A stretch of 33,458 bases of DNA from the NCBI GenBank assembly GCA_029940695.1, contig JAPYUP010000018.1, positions 1 to 33,458 of the forward strand, written 5' to 3'. Source of the DNA: Candidatus Thalassarchaeaceae archaeon. GTDB taxonomy: Archaea > Thermoplasmatota > Poseidoniia > Poseidoniales > Thalassarchaeaceae. The first letter of the stretch is position 1; each line of letters starts with the position of its first letter. Shown piece by piece: positions 8,657 through 16,622 of the stretch. Both the position numbers and the translations under genes were made by a program. Below the pieces are notes generated by a model, which worked only from the letters and a program-made list of their open reading frames with translations, did no database searches and was not told where the DNA came from.

Positions 8657-9091
8657 ATGGCAATCTCCCCTAGGTCACGCTGGTCAAACCGCGACGACGC
8701 CTCCTATCGAGAGAAGGGGGACGGCCAATCCAAACGACGCACAATTAGGAAGTGGCGCGGGGGGCGAGGCGATTCTGCATCGTCCTTCCTGCTGATTGGA
8801 CAGCTCACGAGCATAGTCGCCTTGACCCTGCTCTTCCTTGGAGTGAACGCCGTCGAGGACGGTGTTGGTGAGGGAGGCGTGCTTGATGAAGAAGGCAACT
8901 CGACAATCTTTGAGGAGTTCCATTGGGACAGAGGGTCAGACGCCCTTGCAGTGACCTTAGGTTTCGGCATGATTTCGATTCTGACCCTATTCAGGGTCAC
9001 GCTCTCACGCAACTCCCCACGAAGACGCAAGCGAATGGCAAAGTTGTGGATTCTGTCGATGATGGCCGCGGCTTATACAATCGCCTTCTAG
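8657..9091 (+). CDS. Membrane protein of unknown function
   Basis: 144 residues. A very basic N-terminal 40 residues (RSRWSNR, KRRTIRKWRGGRG) is followed by a membrane helix at about 44-64. An acidic extracellular-type loop follows, then helices at about 95-113 and 127-143. The positive-inside rule puts the N-terminus in the cytoplasm. No known family recognised. The ATG is not preceded by a ribosome-binding site, but a TATA-like element is centred about 25 nt upstream. It sits between two other unrecognised membrane-protein genes on the same strand, with short gaps of 55 and 74 nt. Confidence 0.65.
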   Translation: MAISPRSRWSNRDDASYREKGDGQSKRRTIRKWRGGRGDSASSFLLIGQLTSIVALTLLFLGVNAVEDGVGEGGVLDEEGNSTIFEEFHWDRGSDALAVTLGFGMISILTLFRVTLSRNSPRRRKRMAKLWILSMMAAAYTIAF

Positions 9092-9165
9092 TAAGGGGGC
9101 AGAAAACCATCTTTCCAACGTAATGCCCTTGAGCGTTGACCCGATGCGGCTGACAAGGAATCGCC

Positions 9166-10065
9166 ATGCATCTAGTAGTTAACCTGACTCTGGCAACCGG
9201 AGTGACCGTTTTGTTACTCAGCTCTGTACTGATTGTTACAGGTGCCGAGTTACCTATCGGAGAGTCCAGTTATTCGGATGATTCCGCGACCACATTGGCA
9301 TTTCATGGATTCAATGGGACCTTGTTCTTTAATGACTCAGAAGACTCCGCAAACCTCGGTTGGGCGGTCTTCCTCTTCGGTGATTACGTTGACCTTGACG
9401 AGGATGGGGTGTGGGACCCATGCAAGCAACTCGAAGTTTTTGTATGGGCCGAGGGCACAGAGAAGCCAGCCGACATCAACCACGAGAACAATACATTCCA
9501 ACCGCTGTGCGAGGCAGGATTCGAGAGGACCGAACTAGTCGATCGGTCGTTTGTCTACGCAGGACAGATCTGCCATCACACCGTCAATGATTCGTTATCG
9601 AAGTGCAGCAGAGGGAACTACAGTTTCGAGTCAAACATCTACATCAATCTTGTCGAGGAGCACGAAGAGGTGCCTGAGCCATTCCTTTCAAGTCTGATTG
9701 AGTTGGTCATAGGGGGGCTCAGAACTGGTTATGCTTCCATGTGCTGCTCGCTATTGATTTTGGCCTTAGGCGCTGTTCTTGGTTTGGTTATGACAGAAGA
9801 GGAGGGGACTGCCTTAGCGAAGGGTAGGTTAGGGCCCAAAGCCGAATGGAGGGCATACTCTCTCTCTCAGTCCGAACGAGGTGCAGATGGGCTCCCCAAA
9901 TCCTTCAGTCGCCATCTTTCGGCTCGCACCACAAAGAGGAAACCCAAGAAGGGAAATGTCAGAGGTGGAGTACACAAAGGTGGAGGACTCTTCTTGGACG
10001 GATGGACCGAAGAGGACTCTGACAAGGCATACAAGAATAAGGTCGAGGGCCAAAAGAAGCAATAG
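9166..10065 (+). CDS. Two-helix surface-exposed membrane protein, unknown function
   Basis: 299 residues. An N-terminal helix at about 6-28 acts as a signal or anchor. An extracellular domain of about 160 residues carries several N-x-S/T sequons and six or more cysteines. A second helix lies at about 193-213. A strongly basic cytoplasmic tail (RTTKRKPKKGN, many Lys/Arg) ends the protein. The extracellular part contains DLDEDGVWDP, an acidic Asp-loop of the type that can bind calcium. AAGGA upstream of the ATG supports the start. No family recognised. The region is AT-richer than its neighbours. It converges with the 49-aa gene at 10072 with a 6-nt gap. Confidence 0.75.
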   Translation: MHLVVNLTLATGVTVLLLSSVLIVTGAELPIGESSYSDDSATTLAFHGFNGTLFFNDSEDSANLGWAVFLFGDYVDLDEDGVWDPCKQLEVFVWAEGTEKPADINHENNTFQPLCEAGFERTELVDRSFVYAGQICHHTVNDSLSKCSRGNYSFESNIYINLVEEHEEVPEPFLSSLIELVIGGLRTGYASMCCSLLILALGAVLGLVMTEEEGTALAKGRLGPKAEWRAYSLSQSERGADGLPKSFSRHLSARTTKRKPKKGNVRGGVHKGGGLFLDGWTEEDSDKAYKNKVEGQKKQ

Positions 10066-10071
10066 GGCGCT

Positions 10072-10221
10072 TCATAGCAAGGGGTCGAACATGACTAGGA
10101 GGCCCAATACCACCACCACCAAGATCACACCTCTAAGGATCCAGTATAGTGATTGCAGCATCATACCACTGTAAGGCTCCCGTTTCCTTCTGAAGTACTC
10201 AGGCGGCCCCTCGTCCTTCAT
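10072..10221 (-). CDS. 49-aa single-pass membrane microprotein downstream of nadE
   Basis: A small frame with ATG at 10221 and TGA at 10072-10074. A charged N-terminal segment (KDEGPPEYFRRKREPY) is followed by a single hydrophobic helix at about residues 26-45 (VILVVVVLGLLVMF). AGGTGA lies a few bases before the ATG. This overlaps the nadE stop, so the string TGATTCATG joins the two genes and implies translational coupling. The coupling, clean membrane topology and ribosome-binding site support a real gene despite its size. Function unknown; such proteins often modulate a membrane partner. Confidence 0.7.
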   Translation of the reverse strand: MKDEGPPEYFRRKREPYSGMMLQSLYWILRGVILVVVVLGLLVMFDPLL

Positions 10222-10224
10222 GAA

Positions 10225-11952
10225 TCACCTACCTCTTGATGCCAGTGGCTGGCGCCAGCCCTGCCCAAACGCTCTCTCGCTCACGCGGGGCGCTGGGGGC
10301 ATCTGCCAGCGCTTGTGCTCGCTGGCTTCTAAGCGTTCGTCCACCCAGGTTACCGTAGACGGATTATGGCCTTCAGAAACAATTCTTTCAGGTGTTGCAC
10401 CGTCCTCTATGAGTGACCTAAGAATGGAATCGAGGATGTCGTATGGGGGGAGGGTGTCTTGGTCAACTTGGTCCGGTGAGAGCTCCGCTGAGGGGGCCTT
10501 AGTAAGCGTTGATTCAGTGATTGGAGGGACGTTTCCCGAGGACTCAGCTTCTTCATTGATGGCCTTCGCCAACTCGTAAACCTGAGTCTTGTAGAGGTCG
10601 CCCAGTGGCGCGTACCCTCCGTTCATATCACCATACAGAGTGCAGTATCCCACAGCAAGCTCCGACTTGTTGCCAGTGGCCACGGCCATCGACCCTCTAG
10701 CGTTCGCCGCCCCCATCACCAGCATGCCACGTATCCTCGCCTGGAGGTTCTCTGCGGCGACTGGATTTCCGTCTTCGAGTTCAACTGCCAGCGTCTCTTC
10801 CGCCTCCTTGTGGAGCTCGTTGATCGGCATGGACAGCAGTTCGATTCCCAAGGCTTGCGCAGTCGCGGTCGCATCTTCGATGGAATGCTGGCTAGAGTGG
10901 CGGCTGGGCATAGAGAGTCCGAGCACGTTGGAGGGCCCTACCGCGCGGGCTGCAATAGCAGCGCAGACTGCCGAGTCGATGCCTCCAGACAGGCCCAGCA
11001 CGAGACTGTTGATGCCTGACTTGCGGCAGTAGTCACCTAGTCCCGTGGTGACTGCGCACAATAGGTCAGCTCCGCTGTCAGGTACCGCCGGCTCGCTGCC
11101 TGGTGCAACCATCTCGACAAAGCACCTGCAATCCGGCCCGCACTCGCCTTCAGGCGACGCCAGCCAACTGGATGCAGTCGGATCATCGAGGTCTACTAGT
11201 AGCACCCCAATGCACCACCCGGGAGCCTGCACGACAGTGCCATCGGGCCACGCAACTAGAGAGCGGCCGTCGAACAGGAGGTCGTCATTGCCACCGACTT
11301 GGTTGCACAGTGCGAAGGGATGGCCAAGGGTGGCTGCAGCGGCCCGTACCAGCGCGGCGCGTTCACCTCCCTTGGAAAGGTGGTAGGGGCTCGCAGAGAG
11401 GTTGACGGTTAATCCCAGTGCACCGTCATTGTGCTGCCTCTCCGCCAATTGCTCTATCGGATCGGTGCGGTAGTCCGTGGGCACGTCGCCCACGTGCTGC
11501 CATGCGTCCTCGCAGATGGTGACTCCGAGATACATCCCGGCGGCGCTGGATAACCCCACGTCGAGGTTTGGCTCGAAGTACCGGGCCTCGTCGAACACGT
11601 CATAGGTAGGTAGTAGCTGTTTGCGACAGACCACCTCGCTTGAACCATCAGGGCCGACACGTACCGCGCCATTGGCCGGCTTGGTTCGTTCGGTCCCCGA
11701 ATCAATCGGCGTGCCTACTAGCGTTAGAATGGGGGATTGAACGGTGCTTGCTGCATCTTGGCACCGCACCACGAACCCTTCTTCGAGCAAGAGATCGCGC
11801 GGAGGGTAGCCACACACAGCGAGTTCGCTGGTCCAAGCAATTACAGCACCATTTGCAGCGGCCAAGGCGATTGCCCGTTCAATCTCAGCGACGTTGGCAT
11901 CGATGTCACCGACGATAGGATTCAGTTGCAGGAGCGCGACAATCTCGCCCAT
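10225..11952 (-). CDS. nadE: Glutamine-dependent NAD+ synthetase
   Basis: 575 residues with the two-domain bacterial architecture. The N-terminal nitrilase-fold glutaminase has the catalytic triad Glu43 (WTSELAV), Lys111 (CRKQLLP) and Cys147 (TICEDAW). The C-terminal synthetase has the ATP-pyrophosphatase P-loop SGGIDS at 322-327. It converts nicotinic acid adenine dinucleotide, ATP and glutamine to NAD+, using ammonia channelled from the first domain. I take the ATG at 11952; a TTG immediately before it is also in frame. AAGG lies just upstream. It follows the HMA-DUF4396 gene by 46 nt and is coupled to the 49-aa gene downstream. Many archaea have the ammonia-only single-domain form, so this is the fused type. 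Confidence 0.96.
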   Translation of the reverse strand: MGEIVALLQLNPIVGDIDANVAEIERAIALAAANGAVIAWTSELAVCGYPPRDLLLEEGFVVRCQDAASTVQSPILTLVGTPIDSGTERTKPANGAVRVGPDGSSEVVCRKQLLPTYDVFDEARYFEPNLDVGLSSAAGMYLGVTICEDAWQHVGDVPTDYRTDPIEQLAERQHNDGALGLTVNLSASPYHLSKGGERAALVRAAAATLGHPFALCNQVGGNDDLLFDGRSLVAWPDGTVVQAPGWCIGVLLVDLDDPTASSWLASPEGECGPDCRCFVEMVAPGSEPAVPDSGADLLCAVTTGLGDYCRKSGINSLVLGLSGGIDSAVCAAIAARAVGPSNVLGLSMPSRHSSQHSIEDATATAQALGIELLSMPINELHKEAEETLAVELEDGNPVAAENLQARIRGMLVMGAANARGSMAVATGNKSELAVGYCTLYGDMNGGYAPLGDLYKTQVYELAKAINEEAESSGNVPPITESTLTKAPSAELSPDQVDQDTLPPYDILDSILRSLIEDGATPERIVSEGHNPSTVTWVDERLEASEHKRWQMPPAPRVSERAFGQGWRQPLASRGR

Positions 11953-11998
11953 CAATCCTTAGGGGGGAACGGGGGCATTCAAGGTTGCCGGGTGTCGC

Positions 11999-12664
11999 TC
12001 AGTGGCACGCCGCACCGAACTTCTTCAGCCGCCAGTAGTTGTAGGGCCACGGCGTTAGGAAACCGACGACGAGCATCGGAGGGATGACCCACCAAGTCAT
12101 GCCGATGCCGCCGGTCAGGAACCAGTCGGTCAGCTCCATCGCGATTTCCATTGCCAGCATCGAGATGAAGCTCATACCGAATGCAGTCGAAAGCGCGTTG
12201 GAGAAATCCATCTGCCCCCGCATCAGCAGCACTGTTTCAAGCGTGACCGAGGTCGCGAGTCCGTTGATGAGCGGCAGCACCACTAGGAACCAGAAAAGAG
12301 TCGTGCCGACCGCAACTTCCAGTGGCCACTGCGCCCACTGATAGTAGCCCAGCGTCGCGAACTCGCCGATGGAACACCCGATAAGGCACCACTTCGTGTT
12401 GTTAGCCGACTGTCGCCACACCGAACTATCTCCCCAGTTGAATTCCATGTCTATGGTCCCGCCATCCGCAGAGTAGCCAACTCCCGTGATGGCATCTACG
12501 AGAGACAGCCTGCTCACTCCATCGTGGGTCACTATCGCTTGCCCCGTCTCGTGGGAGACTTCAGCGCCCAGAACTCCTTCAAGCGATTCCAGCGCTCCTT
12601 TCACCCTCCCCGAACATCCCGTACAGGTCATCCCGCTGACAGAGATGGCTGCTGTCTCGGACAC
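11999..12664 (-). CDS. HMA metal-binding domain fused to DUF4396 membrane protein
   Basis: 221 residues from GTG at 12664. The N-terminal 65 residues are a heavy-metal-associated domain with the GMTCTGC motif (Cys14, Cys17) that binds Cu(I) or similar soft metals in metallochaperones. The remainder has four membrane helices. Its WCLIGCSIGE start, MAMEIAMELTDWF middle and TPWPYNYWRLKKFGAACH end match my recollection of DUF4396. The extra Cys and His residues in the membrane part and the final Cys-His could be metal ligands. The frame is open to 13087, but that part is antisense to ileS and is rejected. A perfect 18-bp palindrome sits 5-22 nt before the start. Likely role, inferred: copper or other metal handling at the membrane. 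Confidence 0.85.
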   Translation of the reverse strand: MSETAAISVSGMTCTGCSGRVKGALESLEGVLGAEVSHETGQAIVTHDGVSRLSLVDAITGVGYSADGGTIDMEFNWGDSSVWRQSANNTKWCLIGCSIGEFATLGYYQWAQWPLEVAVGTTLFWFLVVLPLINGLATSVTLETVLLMRGQMDFSNALSTAFGMSFISMLAMEIAMELTDWFLTGGIGMTWWVIPPMLVVGFLTPWPYNYWRLKKFGAACH

Positions 12665-12668
12665 GCTC

Positions 12669-12686
12669 TGACCGTTTAGACGGTCA
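12669..12686. promoter_or_regulatory. 18-bp palindrome between ileS and HMA-DUF4396 gene
   Basis: TGACCGTTTAGACGGTCA has two exact 7-bp arms around a TTAG centre. It occupies the 55-bp divergent gap, ending 33 nt before the ileS ATG and starting 5 nt before the HMA gene GTG. It is a candidate operator for a dimeric regulator, perhaps metal-responsive given the neighbour. It could also act as a leader hairpin. Confidence 0.5.
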
Positions 12687-12719
12687 CTATTGAAACCTGC
12701 TAAACGAGAAATTCGCCCT

Positions 12720-15700
12720 ATGGGCGACCGAGGCATATTCAATACAGCGCCGTTGGTCGTCGGCTCGATGGGCGTACCCAATTCACCTGGCGACCTCGAC
12801 CCTGTCGCCCTAGAGAATGCCTTGATGGAGACCTGGAACGAAGAGGGGACCTTTGAGGCGACCATCGAGTCGCGCCGAGACCACGCCAGTCCCTTCACCT
12901 TCCTAGAGGGGCCGCCCACGGCAAACGGCCGACCAGGCATCCACCACGTCATCTCGAGACTGTTCAAAGACATGGTTTGTCGGTGGAAGACAATGGAGGG
13001 GCACGTCGTTGAGCGAAAGGGAGGATGGGACACACACGGTCTTCCTGTAGAGATAGAGGTGCAGAAGCAGCTCGACCTGATGTCCAATGAGGAGATCGAG
13101 GCCTACGGCATGGAGGCCTTCAACGAGAGGTGCAAGGAAAGCGTCTGGGCCTACGAGGAGGCGTGGCGCGAGATGACCGAGCGCATGGGCTTCTGGATTG
13201 ACATGGACGACCCCTACGTCACCCTCCACGACGAGTACATCGAATCCACATGGTGGTCACTCAAACGGATGTTCGACAAGGGACTGCTGTTCCGCGGTCA
13301 CAAGGTCCTGCCCTACTGCCCTCAGACTGGAACGAGTTACTCTAGCCACGAGGTCGCGCTGGGCTACAAGGAGGTTGCAGAACCAGCTGTCTACATCAAG
13401 TTCAAACTCATCGACGATGATGCTTCAGTTCTCGCTTGGACGACCACACCATGGACTCTGCCGGGCAACGTGGGTCTCGCCGTCGGCCCCGATGTTACCT
13501 ACTGCCGGATTCGCATCGCCGAGCCGCCTTCCGACTCTTGGGAAGGGCGTGGTGGTGCTGAGGTCAGAGAGGAGTTGATTCTCGCCAAGGACCTGCTCAC
13601 AGACGTTCTGCGCCACCAGATCGAGGTCATCGACGAGTTTCCTGGCTCGCAACTCATCGGCAAGGCCTATCGCCCCCTGTTCCCCGATGCGGTTGAGCGA
13701 GGCGACTCCGAGAACGCCTGGACGATTGTCGCAGCGGACTTCGTGACCACCACTGACGGGACCGGCGTGGTCCATACCGCTGTGATGTACGGCGAGGAGG
13801 ACTACAACCTCGGAATGAAGGTTGGCTTCCCGGCTCAGCACACCGTCGGCATAGACGGCGCCTTCGTCGCTGGGACCCATCACTTACTCGACGGTCGCTA
13901 CGTCAAGGACTGTGACTCCGACATTATCGACCACCTTGCTGATGAGGGCCTGCTGTACCGCGAGCACACCTACACTCACGACTATCCGCACTGCTGGCGC
14001 ACCGGCCACCCACTGCTGTACTACGCGATGGACAGCTGGTTTGTCCGCATGACCGCTGTGCGCGATGAGATAATGCAGTACAACTCCGAGGTCGAATGGG
14101 CCCCCGAGTGGACTGGTACCAAGCGCATGGGGGAGTGGCTCTCGAACATCAAAGACTGGGCGATTAGCCGCGAGCGCTACTGGGGCACCCCTATCCCTGT
14201 ATGGATTTGCCCAGACTGCGGTCACGAGCACTGCATCGGCAGCATCGAAGAGATGAGCTCGATGAAGACCGATGGCTCGCCCGTACCTCCTGAGTTGCAC
14301 CGGCCTTACGTCGACGACGTCAGGCTGCACTGTCCCTCGAGTGGCTGCTCGGGCGAGATGGTGCGTGAGCCCTACGTCATGGACTGCTGGTTTGACTCCG
14401 GCTGCGCCTTCTTCGCCCAGTGGCACTACCCGTTCGAGAACGAGGACAGGTTCGATGGCTCGTTCCCGGTCGACTACATCTGCGAAGCCGTCGACCAGAC
14501 GCGAGGCTGGTTCTACTCTCTTCTCGCTCTCTCGACAGCGCTGTTTGACAGTACCTGCTACCGCCGCTGTCTCTCGCTAGGCCATATCTTGGACAAGGAA
14601 GGCAAGAAGATGAGCAAGTCGAAGGGCAACGCCGTTGATCCATGGGATCACTTCAACAAAGAGGGTGCCGATTCCATCCGCTGGTACATGACCACGCAGA
14701 GCGGGCCGTGGTCCCCCACCAACTTCGACCCCAATGGGGTTCGAGAGTCCTACGCCAAGATGTTCCTCACATTGTGGAACGTCTACCGCTTCCATGCCGA
14801 CTACGCTGTACTGGATAGCTTCGATGCCGATGACGAGTCTGGCTACGTCGCCATCTCGGAGCGCAGCCCGCTCGACCGATGGGTGTTGTCGAAGGCGAGC
14901 GAAATAGCCGACGCTTACCACGAGAACTTCGAGTCTTGGAACTTCCACAAGGCCGGGCGCGGGCTCGAGGGCTTCGTCGTCAACGACCTCTCCAACTGGT
15001 ACGTCCGGCGCTCGCGCAGACGCCTGTGGGACGAGGCAGACAGCACCGACAAGAGAGCATGCCAGCATACGCTGCACGAGGTGCTGCTAATCGTGTGCCG
15101 CCTGATGGCGCCTGTTGCCCCATTCATACCGGATGTCATCCATCGCGGACTAGTCGGTTCCTCGGTTCACCTCGCCGACTGGCCTGTCGGCTCGTCGCTG
15201 GTCGAGCGCAACCTGCCACCACGTGACCACGCGCTCGAGCAGGAGATGTCCTTGGTCCGCTCGCTGGCCGAGGCCGGCCGCCGCATCCGAGTCAAGGCGG
15301 ACCGCAGACAACGGCTTCCCTGCCGCTCAGGATGGATTGTTGGGGCCCCCAATCTCTCGGAGTTCCACGATATCCTCGCCGATGAGCTCAACGTCGAAAC
15401 GCTGACCACAGAGGATGACCTAGACTCCTTCCAAAAGGTTGTGCTAGCCCCCAATCGCAAGGCCCTCGGTGCCAAGTGCCGCGCTGACCTACCTGCCGTG
15501 CTGGCGCAACTAGACCTCGCTGACCCAGAGCCTTTGTTGCTCGAGATAGAGGCCGGAATCGCCGCTTTAGCCGGGTACGAAATCACATTGGATGACATCG
15601 AGGTGCGACGCGTCGAGAAGGATGGATTTGCGGCTCACACTCTCTCGCACGATGCCGGTGATGTCTCGCTCGTGCTTGACATGGTTCTCGATTCCGACCT

Positions 15701-15950
15701 GCTCTCCAAGGGGCTCGCCCGGGACCTCATCCGGCGCGTACAGGCCAAGCGCAAGCAGCTCGACCTAGAAGTTGAAGCGACCATACAACTCTCGGTCTGG
15801 ATAGACGGGATGGAACTCGCCGGCGACGATTGGGAGCACGTGAAGTCAGAGACGCGAGCAGGAAGAGCTTCGCTCAATGAGGGCAAGTCCCCAACTGACA
15901 CGGAAACCTTCGAAATCGACCGAACGAATGTGACGTTCTATCTCTCGTAG
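12720..15950 (+). CDS. ileS: Isoleucyl-tRNA synthetase
   Basis: 1076 residues, typical for the archaeal/eukaryotic-type enzyme. It charges tRNA-Ile with isoleucine and has an editing (CP1) domain. The class I motifs are the HIGH-equivalent GIHH in PTANGRPGIHHVISR (residues 73-76) and KMSKS at about 630-634 (GKKMSKSKGNAV). CPDCGHEHC in the insert looks like a zinc ribbon. The end of the frame resembles the C-terminal anticodon-binding and junction region of IleRS. The ATG at 12720 is chosen; a TTG at 12690 is in frame but extends into the promoter. There is no clear ribosome-binding site, so the mRNA may be leaderless. The last 13 nt overlap the convergent sulfotransferase gene. Confidence 0.97.
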   Translation: MGDRGIFNTAPLVVGSMGVPNSPGDLDPVALENALMETWNEEGTFEATIESRRDHASPFTFLEGPPTANGRPGIHHVISRLFKDMVCRWKTMEGHVVERKGGWDTHGLPVEIEVQKQLDLMSNEEIEAYGMEAFNERCKESVWAYEEAWREMTERMGFWIDMDDPYVTLHDEYIESTWWSLKRMFDKGLLFRGHKVLPYCPQTGTSYSSHEVALGYKEVAEPAVYIKFKLIDDDASVLAWTTTPWTLPGNVGLAVGPDVTYCRIRIAEPPSDSWEGRGGAEVREELILAKDLLTDVLRHQIEVIDEFPGSQLIGKAYRPLFPDAVERGDSENAWTIVAADFVTTTDGTGVVHTAVMYGEEDYNLGMKVGFPAQHTVGIDGAFVAGTHHLLDGRYVKDCDSDIIDHLADEGLLYREHTYTHDYPHCWRTGHPLLYYAMDSWFVRMTAVRDEIMQYNSEVEWAPEWTGTKRMGEWLSNIKDWAISRERYWGTPIPVWICPDCGHEHCIGSIEEMSSMKTDGSPVPPELHRPYVDDVRLHCPSSGCSGEMVREPYVMDCWFDSGCAFFAQWHYPFENEDRFDGSFPVDYICEAVDQTRGWFYSLLALSTALFDSTCYRRCLSLGHILDKEGKKMSKSKGNAVDPWDHFNKEGADSIRWYMTTQSGPWSPTNFDPNGVRESYAKMFLTLWNVYRFHADYAVLDSFDADDESGYVAISERSPLDRWVLSKASEIADAYHENFESWNFHKAGRGLEGFVVNDLSNWYVRRSRRRLWDEADSTDKRACQHTLHEVLLIVCRLMAPVAPFIPDVIHRGLVGSSVHLADWPVGSSLVERNLPPRDHALEQEMSLVRSLAEAGRRIRVKADRRQRLPCRSGWIVGAPNLSEFHDILADELNVETLTTEDDLDSFQKVVLAPNRKALGAKCRADLPAVLAQLDLADPEPLLLEIEAGIAALAGYEITLDDIEVRRVEKDGFAAHTLSHDAGDVSLVLDMVLDSDLLSKGLARDLIRRVQAKRKQLDLEVEATIQLSVWIDGMELAGDDWEHVKSETRAGRASLNEGKSPTDTETFEIDRTNVTFYLS

Positions 15951-16612
15951 CCGAAGGTGTCGAAGTCCTTCTTGAAGCTCTTGTAGATGAGTTCCTTGAC
16001 CTCATTAGTCAGCGGCTCATTAGTCCCCATCCCTCGTGACTTGTTGAGTATCTTAAGTTCATGGAACCCGTAGCGCTGGCGTATCTCCTCATAATCGCTG
16101 GGGAGGTCCTCGATCTTGCCCACATGATCCATCTTTGCTCCACGAGAGAATATGATGCTGTGCTGCGTCTTGAAGTGCCTGTCGCACAAGAAGTTTGGAA
16201 GCCGGGTGACCTTCCTGACAAAGACCTCGAATGAATCATCATTTCGAAGGTATCCGAACAAGTAGTTAGAGTAAAGGAATAGTGACTCATCTTCCTTGTT
16301 GAACTTGTTTTGGTAGCTAGATACTAGCCTCTCATAGGGATTCCTGACGTATGAGAAAGAGAAGTAGGTGCGTTTATTCCTAGGAATCCCCTTGTGCGAA
16401 AACTCCTGGGTGTGGTAATGGATGGAGCGATCCCGAGGGAATTCCCCGGCCATCGATGTCTTGATCGAGGAACAAGCTGACTTGGCCACGCTTGCGAAAA
16501 CAACCTCCTTGTCGTCGAGGACGAAGAAGTCTGACGAGTCTAGGTTGCCATACAACAGCACGTGCCCCAAATCCCTGGTGAACTGGTAGAGATTCCTAAG
16601 GGTCAGCCTCAT
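15938..16612 (-). CDS. Carbohydrate-type sulfotransferase (Sulfotransfer_2-like)
   Basis: 224 residues. The 5'-phosphosulfate-binding loop is recognisable in FASVAKSACSSIKTSM (residues about 39-54) and the 3'-phosphate-binding segment in FSYVRNPYERLVSSYQNKF. These motifs define PAPS-dependent sulfotransferases acting on glycans. The usual acceptor is a cell-surface sugar, here unknown. The gene is AT-richer than its surroundings and uses more Lys/Asn codons, which hints at recent acquisition. It starts 10 nt after the stop of the propeller-like lipoprotein gene, behind GAGGGATGA, so the two are probably one transcript. Its 3' end overlaps ileS. Confidence 0.85.
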   Translation of the reverse strand: MRLTLRNLYQFTRDLGHVLLYGNLDSSDFFVLDDKEVVFASVAKSACSSIKTSMAGEFPRDRSIHYHTQEFSHKGIPRNKRTYFSFSYVRNPYERLVSSYQNKFNKEDESLFLYSNYLFGYLRNDDSFEVFVRKVTRLPNFLCDRHFKTQHSIIFSRGAKMDHVGKIEDLPSDYEEIRQRYGFHELKILNKSRGMGTNEPLTNEVKELIYKSFKKDFDTFGYER

Positions 16613-16622
16613 TCGTCATCCC

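Noticed and set aside
12665-13087. N-terminal extension of the HMA-DUF4396 frame
   Set aside because: It is antisense to the start of ileS and has no similarity. GTG at 12664 puts the HMA domain at the N-terminus.
13884-14426. Minus-strand frame of 180 aa inside ileS, and similar ones at 14577-15077 and 13425-13883
   Set aside because: Shadow frames of ileS with no motifs and no upstream signals.
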